This document shows, in pieces, positions 6,791 through 16,500 of a DNA stretch of 39,862 nt (its first letter is position 1; the number at the start of each line of letters is the position of its first letter). Below the pieces are notes generated by a model. It saw nothing but the letters and a program-made list of their open reading frames with translations, ran no database searches and was not told the origin of the DNA. Source of the DNA: Treponema sp. (GTDB lineage: Bacteria > Spirochaetota > Spirochaetia > Treponematales > Breznakiellaceae); assembly GCA_031276815.1 (NCBI GenBank), contig JAISMJ010000062.1, positions 1-39,862 on the forward strand, written 5' to 3'. The position numbers were made by a program, and so were the translations under genes.

Positions 6791-6826
6791 GCCCGTGAGT
6801 AAAAAGGGCGAAAATCACTCACGGGC
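6791..6826. terminator. Perfect 10-bp hairpin, terminator-like on the minus strand
   Basis: GCCCGTGAGT (6791-6800) pairs exactly with ACTCACGGGC (6817-6826) around a 16-nt loop. The A6 run at 6785-6790 makes a T6 tract on the minus-strand transcript, so it resembles an intrinsic terminator for leftward RNA. On the plus strand AAAAGGAG follows at once. The same arrangement of A-rich run, GC stem and nearby SD is seen at 1289-1314. Confidence 0.55.
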
Positions 6827-6849
6827 AAAAGGAGTTAGTTACAAACACC

Positions 6850-6918
6850 ATGAGTATTATAAATCAACTATCGAAATTATACAAGAGGTACCGGCATGAA
6901 ACGCGGCAAATATTCTGA
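6850..6918 (+). CDS. Possible 22-aa leader peptide
   Basis: ATG 6850 opens MSIINQLSKLYKRYRHET and stops at 6916-6918, overlapping the start of the membrane protein gene at 6896 in another frame. AAAAGGAG at 6827-6834 is 15 nt upstream, rather far. It may be a translated leader coupling the hairpin at 6791 to the next gene, or chance. Confidence 0.2.
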   Translation: MSIINQLSKLYKRYRHETRQIF

Positions 6919-8032
6919 TACGCTTACGCCGGATTTGTTTAAGGAGTTACCAATGGAAACGCCGGAAACGCCAAAAACGAGCGAGGAAGCCCAACAAGCC
7001 ATGTCAAAGCCGTTATCCGATAAAATACACGACTATATGCTACCGGACGCAACGGCGACCCCTTCACGCTTAAATACGGACACGTTTACACTAGCCCGTT
7101 CGCGCTTGAGGGAGGAACGCGAGCGCCGCGCTACAGAGACCAAGCCGGAAACGCCAAAAACGAGCGAGGAAGCCCAACAAGCCATGTCAAAGCCGTTATC
7201 CGATAAAATCCACGACTATATGCTACCGGACGCAATGACGACCCCTTCACGCTTAAATACGGACACGTTTACACCGCCGCAAGATCACGATATTAACATA
7301 TCAGCGCGCGCGGGTATGCCGCCGCTCGTTATCCTTGCCGCGTGTATCGGTTCCGGCTGCTTTGTCATGTCCGTCATCAATACCTTTTTGTTCCTGTCGG
7401 GCTCGGGTAAGTCTTTTATGCTTTCTTTCGCTACCGCCGCCCTTACCGCCGCCTTTTCCGCTTCAGCCTTTACGCTGGGGAAGACGCGGGGCTTGCGCCG
7501 TTTCCTGTTTTTCATTATGGCTTGTGTCATTATTGCTTTTTCTGTTTTTTCTACAGTTGCCGTTTCCTACGAGCAACTGAAAACGGTGGATTTACGTTCC
7601 CAATCTTCCCTTGATTTTGTCAGGCAGACGGAAGCCCTCGCGGAAATCAACTTCAACGAAAAAGCCGAGCTCAACGCGGAGATACAACGCCTCGCGGGTC
7701 AGCTTACGGAGTTACGCGCTCAAGCGGACTATTGGCGGAATAAGTCGTGGGATCGCTATGACGCTATGATCGCGTCCGCCGCTGATACGCAACGCCGTAT
7801 TGACGCCTTACGGGAGCGCTCCCTGGCGCTTGGGCGGGAAGCGCGGCAAATCACGGCGCGTCATTCAGAGACGGAAAAAGCGCGGGGCGATACGGTTTAC
7901 GCTTTTATGCGCGCGATTATAGGCATTGACGAAAACATAATCAGATTTATTATTTTCTGTATCCCCGCCGTGTTTTTCGATATAGCGTCCCCGCTTATGC
8001 TGGGTATTTTATTTAATTTTTTGAAGAAATAA
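6896..8032 (+). CDS. Four-TM coiled-coil membrane protein with duplicated N-terminal segment
   Basis: The 378-residue protein has three parts. Residues 1-135 are polar and probably disordered, with a 61-residue period unit (TPKTSEEAQQAMSKPLSD ... PSRLNTDTFT) present twice. Residues about 139-222 form three membrane segments (PPLVILAACIGSGCFVMSVI, a second rich in Ala/Phe, then FLFFIMACVIIAFSVF). Residues about 240-335 are a long coiled coil (NAEIQRLAGQLTELRAQ, RRIDALRERSLALGREA), and a last membrane segment lies near 350-375. No family is recognised. AAGAGG 8 nt before ATG 6896 supports the start. The gene is followed at once by two methyltransferases. A membrane-anchored coiled-coil sensor or scaffold is conceivable. 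Confidence 0.75.
   Translation: MKRGKYSDTLTPDLFKELPMETPETPKTSEEAQQAMSKPLSDKIHDYMLPDATATPSRLNTDTFTLARSRLREERERRATETKPETPKTSEEAQQAMSKPLSDKIHDYMLPDAMTTPSRLNTDTFTPPQDHDINISARAGMPPLVILAACIGSGCFVMSVINTFLFLSGSGKSFMLSFATAALTAAFSASAFTLGKTRGLRRFLFFIMACVIIAFSVFSTVAVSYEQLKTVDLRSQSSLDFVRQTEALAEINFNEKAELNAEIQRLAGQLTELRAQADYWRNKSWDRYDAMIASAADTQRRIDALRERSLALGREARQITARHSETEKARGDTVYAFMRAIIGIDENIIRFIIFCIPAVFFDIASPLMLGILFNFLKK
6961..7273 (+). repeat. 130-bp direct repeat, two copies (6961-7090 and 7144-7273)
   Basis: The copies are in the same reading frame with a 183-bp offset. I count only three differences in 130 bp, so the duplication is recent. The 53-bp spacer codes for an Arg/Glu-rich linker that is absent after the second copy. 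Homologous recombination between the copies would delete exactly 61 codons in frame. Confidence 0.85.
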
Positions 8033-8773
8033 ATGACGCTGTACAATGACAATTATGAGCGGGTCATCCCCCGGTTGGGCTTTGTAGACGCGGTTATATC
8101 AGACCCGCCCTACGCCATTACGAAGGCTCGGTGTGATTCCGCGTTTAATATGCCGCTCTTTTGGAATTTGATTGAGACGGTCAAGACCTCCCCCCATACC
8201 CCCGTAGTGTTGTTTTGCGGTCAGCCGTTTACCACAGACCTTATTAATTCCAACCGCGAGCAGTTTAAGTACTGCTGGTATTGGGTGAAAAACACTATGA
8301 CCTCATTCGCCAACGCGTGGAAAATGCCCATGCGCCGGTTGGAAGAGATCGCCGTCTTTTATGAGAAGCAGCCGGTCTATAACCAGAACTTGCGATACAG
8401 CCAAAAACTCAAAGACGGCGCGCCGGAGTATCACAAGAAATCCGAAATGTACGCCGGAAATAAAAAAATCATTGTTAAAAAGAGTTTGGAATCGGTCAGG
8501 ATTTATTCCGGTTATACGGGCTTTAATGCCAACGTGCTTTTCTTCGATAAGCCCAACAGCACCGCCAATTATCACAACCATCCGTTTGAAAAGCCGGTTG
8601 ATCTCATGGAATTTCTCATCGACACGTATACCGATAAAGGCGGCGTTGTGTTAGACCCGTTCATGGGTACCGGTTCTACCGGCGTCGCGTGCAAACATAC
8701 GGGGAGAGACTTTATCGGCATTGAAGTAAACCGCTCTTTTTTTGACATTGCCAAAAACCGCGTCATGGAGTAA
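8033..8773 (+). CDS. DNA methyltransferase, beta class (N6-A or N4-C)
   Basis: The catalytic motif IV, DPPY, is at residues 24-27, and the S-adenosylmethionine-binding motif I, VLDPFMGTGSTG, is near residue 206. Motif IV before motif I is the circularly permuted beta-class order. The segment between them holds the likely target-recognition region. At 246 residues it is about the size of solitary phage methyltransferases. It follows the membrane protein gene directly (TAA then ATG), and no restriction endonuclease is visible, so it probably modifies phage DNA to evade host restriction or to mark replicated DNA. DPPY is commonest in N6-adenine enzymes, but the base cannot be fixed from motif alone. 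Confidence 0.85.
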   Translation: MTLYNDNYERVIPRLGFVDAVISDPPYAITKARCDSAFNMPLFWNLIETVKTSPHTPVVLFCGQPFTTDLINSNREQFKYCWYWVKNTMTSFANAWKMPMRRLEEIAVFYEKQPVYNQNLRYSQKLKDGAPEYHKKSEMYAGNKKIIVKKSLESVRIYSGYTGFNANVLFFDKPNSTANYHNHPFEKPVDLMEFLIDTYTDKGGVVLDPFMGTGSTGVACKHTGRDFIGIEVNRSFFDIAKNRVME

Positions 8774-8782
8774 ACTAGCGGC

Positions 8783-10069
8783 ATGAGAATTACTTGTAAA
8801 ACTAGAGATTTTCTAGGTATTGACCGCCTTTCCGAATTCCAACACTCTGTCAAAAAACGCTCGTCTAAAGACATTGAAGACCTTATCGCCTCTATCAATA
8901 AACTCGGTTTTACTTTCCCGTTCTACGTGTGGAAAAACGACGGCGTCAACGTTACCATTGACGGACACGGCAGGCTGGCCGCCCTTAAATATATGCGGGA
9001 TTCTCTGGGCGAAACCATTCCCCCTCTGCCGGTTGTGTTTATTGACGCGGACGATGTCAACCAAGCCAAAGAGAAGCTGCTGCAGTGTAACGCCCGTTAC
9101 GGATTATTTATTCAATCCAATCTTAAAGACTGGCTCGCCGGCGTGGATTTTGACGCCGCCAAAATTAAAATACCGGAAGTCAACTTAAACAACATGGCGA
9201 AAGAGATCCCCGAAGTGAAGATACGGTTCGCGAACGAACCGGAGGCATGCTCGAAGTCCGGCGTTGTCTACCACCTGCTCGACGCTTCGGTCATGTGCGG
9301 GGACGCCACGGATATTGAGGTGTTTAATGAACTCTTAAAAAAAGAGAAAATTGACCTCTGTCTTACAAGCCCGCCCTACAATCAAAAAACCGCTAAAGCG
9401 CCGCGTTACGGCGCGGCGGACAATTTTTACCTTGATGAAACTATTGACGACAAATCCGAAACGGATCAGATTGAGACCTGTTTGAAAGTCCTCGAAAACA
9501 TGAGTTATTTTGTGAACGGGCGGCATACGGTCGTGTGGAATGTGTCTTACACGAAAGCGGACCGCAACAGTTACGGCAAGATTATTTTTTCGCCGCGAAA
9601 CCCGTTTCAAGTTATGGACACCATTGTGTGGGATAAAGGCATGGGGATGGCTATGCCGCAATCGTTTTACCGCCGCTGCGAGATGGTGTTTGTTATGTCC
9701 GTTTCGGAGCGGTCGTATCTTTGCAACATTATTTCAAACAAGGAAACAAACTACTGGAATATTTCCCCGATGGGCGCGCAACAAGACATTCACAAAGCCT
9801 GTTTCCCCATTAACTTGGCGAACAGGGCAATCAAACTTTTTTCAGACATGGGAAACGTTGTTATTGATCCGTTTTGTGGCGCGGGGACATCTCTTATTTC
9901 CGCGCAGCTGCTTGGCAGAAAATCATATGGCATTGAAATTAGCCCGAAATATGTCGACTTAATCCGCAGGCGTTTTTCAACATGGGCGCTTGACATGGAA
10001 TATTCCCCGCGCCAGATAGGGGACGGCTATTTGGAGGCGGATAAGTGGGAGGACCGCGCTCATGGCTAA
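8783..10069 (+). CDS. ParB-like domain fused to DNA methyltransferase
   Basis: Residues 1-120 form a ParB/Srx-type domain with the VTIDGHGRLAALKY motif (near residue 55-68), the nucleotide-binding signature of ParB. Residues 160-428 form a second beta-class methyltransferase with TSPPYN (near 194) and VIDPFCGAGTSLIS (near 361). The TSPPY form is common in N4-cytosine enzymes. ParB-methyltransferase fusions are widespread in phages and mobile elements. The start ATG 8783 is 10 nt after the previous stop and has only a weak ribosome binding site. The gene overlaps the small terminase gene by 8 bp, linking DNA modification to packaging. Confidence 0.85.
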   Translation: MRITCKTRDFLGIDRLSEFQHSVKKRSSKDIEDLIASINKLGFTFPFYVWKNDGVNVTIDGHGRLAALKYMRDSLGETIPPLPVVFIDADDVNQAKEKLLQCNARYGLFIQSNLKDWLAGVDFDAAKIKIPEVNLNNMAKEIPEVKIRFANEPEACSKSGVVYHLLDASVMCGDATDIEVFNELLKKEKIDLCLTSPPYNQKTAKAPRYGAADNFYLDETIDDKSETDQIETCLKVLENMSYFVNGRHTVVWNVSYTKADRNSYGKIIFSPRNPFQVMDTIVWDKGMGMAMPQSFYRRCEMVFVMSVSERSYLCNIISNKETNYWNISPMGAQQDIHKACFPINLANRAIKLFSDMGNVVIDPFCGAGTSLISAQLLGRKSYGIEISPKYVDLIRRRFSTWALDMEYSPRQIGDGYLEADKWEDRAHG

Positions 10070-10514
10070 ACCGCATTTTTACCGCAAGAAAACGGCGGAG
10101 CAAAAAGAGGCTATTTGTCAAAAGATTATAGACTTAATGGGCAACGGGTCTATAGTGGACACGATCGCGAAGAATTTGCGTTGTTCAAAGGTTACGTTTT
10201 TTGCCGCGCTTAAGGAATTCCCCGAGCTTAGGGAAGCGTATGACATTGGGCACACCGCCTTTGTTTCGTGGTTTGATAATGTGTTCAAATCCGCGATGCT
10301 CGGCATTAAAGTTATTGACGAGAACACAAACCAAAAAATCAAAATAAATCCGACATTGGCTATTTTTTACGCGAAAGTCCACTGCGATTGGCATGAAACC
10401 GAAAACCGCGCGGTCAGTGTTTCAGGCAGCATTGGCATAAACGGTGCGCACATCGCGCGTCTTGAAAAAAACCTTGAGCTTTTCTTTCCGAAGGATACTG
10501 ATGAAGCTGGCTGA
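10062..10514 (+). CDS. Terminase small subunit (putative)
   Basis: The 150-residue protein has an N-terminal basic segment, a helix-turn-helix-like stretch (GNGSIVDTIAKNLRCSKVTF), and then FFAALKEFPELREAYDIG, which matches the helical layout of small terminase subunits (HTH, then R/E-x-AY). Its role would be to recognise the packaging site and load the large subunit. The assignment is supported by its position directly upstream of, and overlapping, the large terminase gene. ATG 10062 lies inside the end of the ParB-methyltransferase gene. Sequence similarity to a specific family is not certain. Confidence 0.65.
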   Translation: MAKPHFYRKKTAEQKEAICQKIIDLMGNGSIVDTIAKNLRCSKVTFFAALKEFPELREAYDIGHTAFVSWFDNVFKSAMLGIKVIDENTNQKIKINPTLAIFYAKVHCDWHETENRAVSVSGSIGINGAHIARLEKNLELFFPKDTDEAG

Positions 10515-12030
10515 ATTTCAAAAGAGAAACCCGATACTCTTTAACGCGCTTACATTTCACAAAAATCACAAGGGGGAGTATCTTGACTTTGAGAATTACC
10601 CCTACCTTCGCGGTATATACGCGGACGCCTCCCGCAATCTCGGCATAATGAAAGCCACGCAATGCGGGGCTTCGGAGTACGCCGTTGTAAGAGATTTTGC
10701 CCTTGCTATGGCGGGTTTTAATGTGTTTCACGTGCTGCCTACGGATCGGATATTGACGCGCTACGTTAAGGAGCGTTTTGATAAGTCATTGTTTTTCACG
10801 CCGGAATACGGCGGGGCAATACGTACCAACTCGGTTACCATGAAACAGGTAGACAAGGGAACCATATCTTTTGTCAGTTCTAACTCTACCGCGAACTTCA
10901 CGGAATTCCCCGCGGATGACGCAATCATTGACGAAAACGACCAATGCGATCAGGACAATATCAAAATGGTTGAGGATCGGCTCGCCAATTCCACACGCCG
11001 CTCCACGTACATCGTAGGCAACCCGACCATTACGGATTTTGGTATTCACGCGCGATTTAAACAGTCAAAACAATATATGTGGCATATTAAATGCCCGAAA
11101 TGCGGGCAGTGGTATCACCCCGAATTTCTCACTCATGCCGTTGAGCAGGTTGATGATAATGTGTGGACATACAAAGATCATGAGTGGCAGCAGACGGACG
11201 CGCGCGACCCGTTCATGTTCCATGACTGCGGCGAACCGATAAACCGGAAACAGGACGGTAAGTGGATCGCGATGAACCCCGGCGCGCAAGACTCGTATTA
11301 TCACATCGGCAAAGAATTTTCCACGCAAGTGTCAATGCGTGAATTATGCGCGGCGTTTTCACGGGGGCTTGATAACGAAGCGGAAATGCAGCGGTTCTAT
11401 AACAGCGATTTGGGGTTGCCCTACACGCAGAAAGGGTCGTTTATTTCTGTTGACGAGCTTAACGCGGCGGTTCGGGAATTCCCCCGCGTGTTGTCGTGCC
11501 GGTCTCCGTGTGTGTGCGGCATTGACGTAGGCAACTCTCTGCACACGGTGGTCAACCACATTTTGCCGGACGGCTCGGAGCGGGTTGTGTTTATCGGCGA
11601 GCTCAAAACGCTTGAGGACATCAAACAGTTGTGTATACGCTTTAATATTATTAGCGGGGTGATTGACGCAATGCCGGAAATCAGAATGGCGCGGGAAGTA
11701 TCCGCGTTTAGAAAATGGTACCGGTGCGAATTCCACTCGGCGAAGTCTTTTGACAAAATCGAAATGCGGCATATAGCGGACGGCAAAAAGGCGATGGTAA
11801 ACCGCACGGAAATACTGGACGCGGTCGCAACCAAGATTAGGGAACAGCGGTTGCTATTGCCCAGAGACGCGGCGAGTATACCGGATTTTTACCGGCACAT
11901 TACCGCGCTTACCCGCGTGTTTAACGAAACACGCCAAGAGTATAACTGGGTCGGCGAACGGGCCGATCATTATCTTTTCGCGCTTGCGTATGCCACGGTG
12001 GCGCGGCGCATAACAGGAATTTCAGTATGA
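10501..12030 (+). CDS. Terminase large subunit, GpA-like
   Basis: The ATPase half has the degenerate Walker A ATQCGASEY (about residues 51-59, Gln replacing the usual Arg or Lys) and an acidic Walker B strand DDAIIDENDQ (near 139). A zinc-binding CPKCGQWYHPEF loop follows (near 198), typical of the lambda gpA family. The nuclease half has GIDVGN (near 339), GVIDAMPE (near 385) and a late Asp in ERADHYLFAL. The protein cuts and pumps DNA into the prohead. ATG 10501 is chosen because AAGGA lies just upstream; a longer version from GTG 10444 would add 19 residues inside the small subunit gene without support. 509 residues is normal for the family. Confidence 0.9.
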   Translation: MKLAEFQKRNPILFNALTFHKNHKGEYLDFENYPYLRGIYADASRNLGIMKATQCGASEYAVVRDFALAMAGFNVFHVLPTDRILTRYVKERFDKSLFFTPEYGGAIRTNSVTMKQVDKGTISFVSSNSTANFTEFPADDAIIDENDQCDQDNIKMVEDRLANSTRRSTYIVGNPTITDFGIHARFKQSKQYMWHIKCPKCGQWYHPEFLTHAVEQVDDNVWTYKDHEWQQTDARDPFMFHDCGEPINRKQDGKWIAMNPGAQDSYYHIGKEFSTQVSMRELCAAFSRGLDNEAEMQRFYNSDLGLPYTQKGSFISVDELNAAVREFPRVLSCRSPCVCGIDVGNSLHTVVNHILPDGSERVVFIGELKTLEDIKQLCIRFNIISGVIDAMPEIRMAREVSAFRKWYRCEFHSAKSFDKIEMRHIADGKKAMVNRTEILDAVATKIREQRLLLPRDAASIPDFYRHITALTRVFNETRQEYNWVGERADHYLFALAYATVARRITGISV

Positions 12031-13577
12031 TTACAGTAAGCAACAGCGGTCTTGTGTTCAGCAACAAGGAAAACCGCAGAGGGTACGCGGTATTGGATGA
12101 CCGTGTTATATTACCGCAAGCGGCGGTAAACAAATACGGCGAAACTGAAACCGTTAATTACGCGCTTTCAAACATCGCGTTGGATATTTATGAGCGGCTT
12201 GATATTTTCCGCTCATGCTCGCCGATTTTTTCTATCGTTACGGGGCGCATGAATTACATATCCGGCATGGAGTGGCGGATAACGCAGAAGAAAAAGGTGG
12301 AGGATGAAATCGTCTACAAAATCAAATTTGCCAAGCAGATTTTTGATGAATTCAAAGGCGGTGAAGACCCTCGGCACATAGGAATATCGGTTAAAGCCAA
12401 GCAGTTTATCGCGCGATACCTGCCCGACCTCTTGCCCGATATGGCTAATTTTGACAAGTCGCTTTTCCGGTGGTCTACCAAATTGCGAAAGGATATTGGT
12501 AACAGAGCGGCGGAAATAGAGGCATGGCTGCACAAGCCCTCAAGAAATACAACCATTGAAAACTTTTTGAAGATACTGGTGTTTAACACGCACGTTCACG
12601 GCATAGCCGGTGTTTACAAGAAGAAATCAGAGTTTAGCAACCGTATAAACGAGCTGTACACGCTGCCGGGTGGGAGCGTCTATCCGCGCGCGAAAATCTT
12701 TGTTGATGATCCGGACGGGTTTATTCAGGTCATTGACAACTATAAGGCGCAACTGTTTGATACCGGTGAAGCGGCCGCCATCAGCTTCGCGCAGTTTGAT
12801 ACAAATGATTTTTGCCTGCCGCTTGACGCGATAGTGAACAACATAAGCGAAATTTTACTGTTTGAACGCCGTGCGGCGGATATGTCTAACGGCGAGAAAT
12901 ACCCCGAGAAAATGGTGGTTTTTGGACAGACGGTGCCGTTTGGAGACCTTGGCGGCAACGGCGAAAGTTTTCAGATGCCGCTGCCGAAAGACGAGCAAGA
13001 GAAAATTCAGCGTACAGTGAATGAGACGCGCAAAGACGCGATCCTCATTGTGAGCGGGCATGGAACGCCCGCGGTAGTTGACATATCAAGAGCCGATACG
13101 TTTAACGCGCAATCCGATCGTATTCGTATGCTCAGGGAACAGATAGGCAATGTATTTGGGGCGTCAAACGCGGAAATGAATCTTACGGGAACAGACAGCA
13201 CAAACGGGCGTGAAAGTTCTCAAACGCAGGAACGCAAAGACAGGGAAAAGGGCATTTACCCGCATCTGAAAAGCATAGAGAACATGTTCAATTATGACAT
13301 CATACCAAACCGGTATTCAGAAGATTGGATGTTTTCATTTGAGATGTCATTATCGGAACGGGAACAAATTGAGATGTGGAAAAACAAACTGGAAAGCGGG
13401 TTATTTTCGGTAAACGAAATCCGCACAATGGACATCGGCATAGACGCGTTCAATGACAAGCAATTTGATATTCCCAAAGGCGCGACACCGCCGCAACCCG
13501 AAGGCGACAGTGTCGCTGGCGCGGACGCGGACGGCGGTGGAGATATTCAAAATTTGCTCAAAACTATGGGGGGCTAA
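12027..13577 (+). CDS. Portal protein
   Basis: The 516-residue protein follows the large terminase with an ATGA overlap. Its N-terminal half has conserved portal features (RSCSPIFSIVTGRMNYISGM, later TLPGGSVYPRAKIFVDDPDG), and its C-terminal third has the MLREQIGNVFGASNAEMNLT stretch with the following SQTQERKDREKGIYPHL helix, as in portals whose clip and stem lie there. It ends in a Pro/Gly/Asp-rich tail. The dodecameric portal forms the DNA entry channel and the docking site for terminase and neck. The call rests on these features, the size and the terminase-portal-MuF order. Confidence 0.8.
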   Translation: MITVSNSGLVFSNKENRRGYAVLDDRVILPQAAVNKYGETETVNYALSNIALDIYERLDIFRSCSPIFSIVTGRMNYISGMEWRITQKKKVEDEIVYKIKFAKQIFDEFKGGEDPRHIGISVKAKQFIARYLPDLLPDMANFDKSLFRWSTKLRKDIGNRAAEIEAWLHKPSRNTTIENFLKILVFNTHVHGIAGVYKKKSEFSNRINELYTLPGGSVYPRAKIFVDDPDGFIQVIDNYKAQLFDTGEAAAISFAQFDTNDFCLPLDAIVNNISEILLFERRAADMSNGEKYPEKMVVFGQTVPFGDLGGNGESFQMPLPKDEQEKIQRTVNETRKDAILIVSGHGTPAVVDISRADTFNAQSDRIRMLREQIGNVFGASNAEMNLTGTDSTNGRESSQTQERKDREKGIYPHLKSIENMFNYDIIPNRYSEDWMFSFEMSLSEREQIEMWKNKLESGLFSVNEIRTMDIGIDAFNDKQFDIPKGATPPQPEGDSVAGADADGGGDIQNLLKTMGG

Positions 13578-13578
13578 C

Positions 13579-16500
13579 TTGACGACCGCGCTACAACGGC
13601 TTATCGCAAAGGCTAAACAACTAGGGCTTTTTGAGGGTTTCGAGTACCGTATACCGGAGTCGCTCAAACGTAGACAAACCACACCGCGCGGACGGCGCAA
13701 ACCTCCGGCAATGGAAGCGCCGGAACAGAAGCGGTTTGATTTTATGCCTACGCCGCATACGCTTAAAGAATTACGGGCAATAATAAAGCAACTTAATGAG
13801 GGGGAACTGCCCGCCGCAAAAAAAGATGAGGTTACCGCCGCCATGCGCCTCGCCCTCAAAGCGCACCCAACCAACGCCCTAGCCGCGATGAACGCCATGC
13901 GTAAAGCCCTGTCAAGAATGGGCTTTCCAGATGACAAGGCGAAACAAATAGCGGTTACTGAAATTCGAACCGCCGTTAACGCGCTCTTGTTTCAGTATGC
14001 GCAAAAGTATGCGGAGGATAAGGGCGCGCGCCTTCTTAAACGCTGGAAACATAACGCCCACCTTGTCAAAGACCCGCGCCACCATCATCAAAGCATGAAC
14101 GGCGTGACCGTTCCTATTGACGAGCCGTTTACTCTTGCGGGCGCGGACGGCATTACCTATTATCCGCGCTATCCCCATGACGGTATGTTACCCGCTGGGG
14201 AGGTGATCAATTGTCAATGCACATACGACATAATCAGAGCGAGAAAAACCATGAATAGAACCGCAGTATTAAAATCAATACTCCATAGCCTTTTGGTATG
14301 GAAACGCAACCGTTATAACATTGGGGACACGAGAGAAAATCCGCGCACCGGACAAAAGGAAGTAAAACGTTTCACGGGGCGCGGACGAGACAACTGGATA
14401 CCGGTTGAGGGTGATAAGGCGCAAGCCAGCTTGTTTGGAGAGGAAGAATTAAAACCACAGGGAGCGCAACCCGCTGAAAAAACAGCGCTCAAAAAGCGCA
14501 TGGAAAAGCTGGAGGCGTTTCAGAAAAAAGACCCCGTTAAAATACAAGAACTCTTTGACGGTATCCAAGACTTGCCGAAAGAAACAGAGCGCGTTGAAGC
14601 CCTTAAAGCCGCGCATGAAATTTTACAACCTGACACAACGCCGGCGCAGCCTGTAGAACAAACGCCGGAACCGGAAACTCCGGCAGAGGCACAACCCGCA
14701 CAGGAACCGGAAACTCCGGCAGAAGAACAACCCGCGCCGGAGGAGAAACAAGCCGCTGAAATCAATGAACACATTACCGGGACCAGTGACGCCATCATTG
14801 ACGCGCCCAACCCCGTAGAAGCCGCTGAATCGCTGCCCAAGACAGGCGAAACTCTTGAAGCCCTTAAAACCGCCACCGACTATTTTGTGAATAGCAGTAA
14901 TACAAACCTTGAAGTGTACGGCAACGATTACGGGGCGAACGCGTTCCCTGACAACTTTACGGCGGAGCAGAAACAACGGATTGATGACGCGGTGGCAACG
15001 TATAAAAAAGAGTATCCGCAGTCTAAATTAGTCTGGGACGTTCGAGGCTACCTCATGGATGTTACCGCTAAACCTAAACGCGCTATATCCTATACATTAG
15101 AGAATGGGAACGAAAAGAAAATTTTACGCGCTATGGCGCCGGATGAAGATCGGGTGCTTGATTACATGCTCACCCGTCCCAATGAAGTCAAATCGTTTTT
15201 TCACTTAATCAATCCCACAATTAGGCGCAAGTTATTTAACCGGTTCCCGCCCGCGGACGTGCCGGCATTAAAACAGCGGGACCGGCTGCTTGAGATAGCG
15301 CAAAAAATCAAGTCCGGGGAGTATGACCGGAGCGGTTCGGACATGGAAGAGGTACCCGATGAACAGATAAAACCATTTGACAGTCCGGAGGCTAATGAGG
15401 CGGATAACAAAAAGCGTCTAAAAAAAGTTAATCAGGAATGGCAAAAGAAACGCGGTATTGAAGGCAAGCAATGGGAGGTGAACGGGCGGAAAGGACACTG
15501 GAGACTTGTCGAAGCCGACGCGCCTACCGCGTCACATAACGAAAAAACGTTTGAACAGTCGGAGGATTTTCTCCACAATCAAGACGGGCGTACCATGAAT
15601 GATAGGGATTACAGGGTTGAAACAAACAAAGAAGCCGTCAAAAAATTCGCGGAGGAATTTGACGGCAGAGCGATTGCTTTTGATGATCCTGTTACCGTAT
15701 CGCCGGACGGCATAGTATTAAGCGGCAACAATCGCACCATGTCCAGCAAGTTAGCGGCGGAGAAAGGCACCGATAAGGCATACTTGGATAGATTGCAAAA
15801 GACCGCGGATCGCATGGGATTTAATACGGAGCAATTAAAGCGGTTTAAGCATCCGCGCGCGGTCTTTGAACTAGACGAACTAGACGAGCCCTATTCTACC
15901 GCCTTGTTTGCTTCGTTCAATACCGATGACAAAAAGCAAATGGACGCTGAAACGGCGGCAAAAAAGGCAAGTACTATTCTAGCCGAAAAAGAAGACGTTG
16001 TAGGAAAGATAGCCGATAGTTTCGGCAAATATGACAATGTGAAAAAAGTATACGATGATCCGGACGCGGTTAATGACATGATACACAGCTTTATCGAATC
16101 CGGCGTTATCACTATAGCCGACAAGGGTAAATACGTCTCCAATAGCGGCACCCTGACAGAGAGCGGACAGACGTTTGTGGAGAATACGCTGCTTGCTTCG
16201 GTCGCAAAGCCCGATGATCTGACACGACTCAGCGCAGCCGGTATGGCTCCGGTAAAAAACGCTATTATGTGCGCGTTACCGAAACTACTTAAAAACGAAG
16301 CCGCGCGAAAAGACCTGTCAGGCGCGATAGACATTATGCGCCACGCGATTCTTAACAAAACCTCATCCGGCGATAAACCGGATGAAATGGACATACGCAA
16401 CGCGGCAAAAGGCGGTATGTTTGATGAGGACAAACCGCGGAGCCAGATCGATATGGCAATGAAACTGAACGGAAACGAAAATGACCTTAACCGGTCTCTT

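Noticed and set aside
10444-10500. Longer start for the large terminase
   Set aside because: The extra 19 residues lie within the small-subunit gene and lack an SD; ATG 10501 has AAGGA at good spacing.
13453-13578. Upstream ATG that would extend the MuF protein by 42 residues
   Set aside because: The extension lies wholly in portal coding sequence and reads as basic nonsense; TTG 13579 has a close G-rich ribosome binding site.
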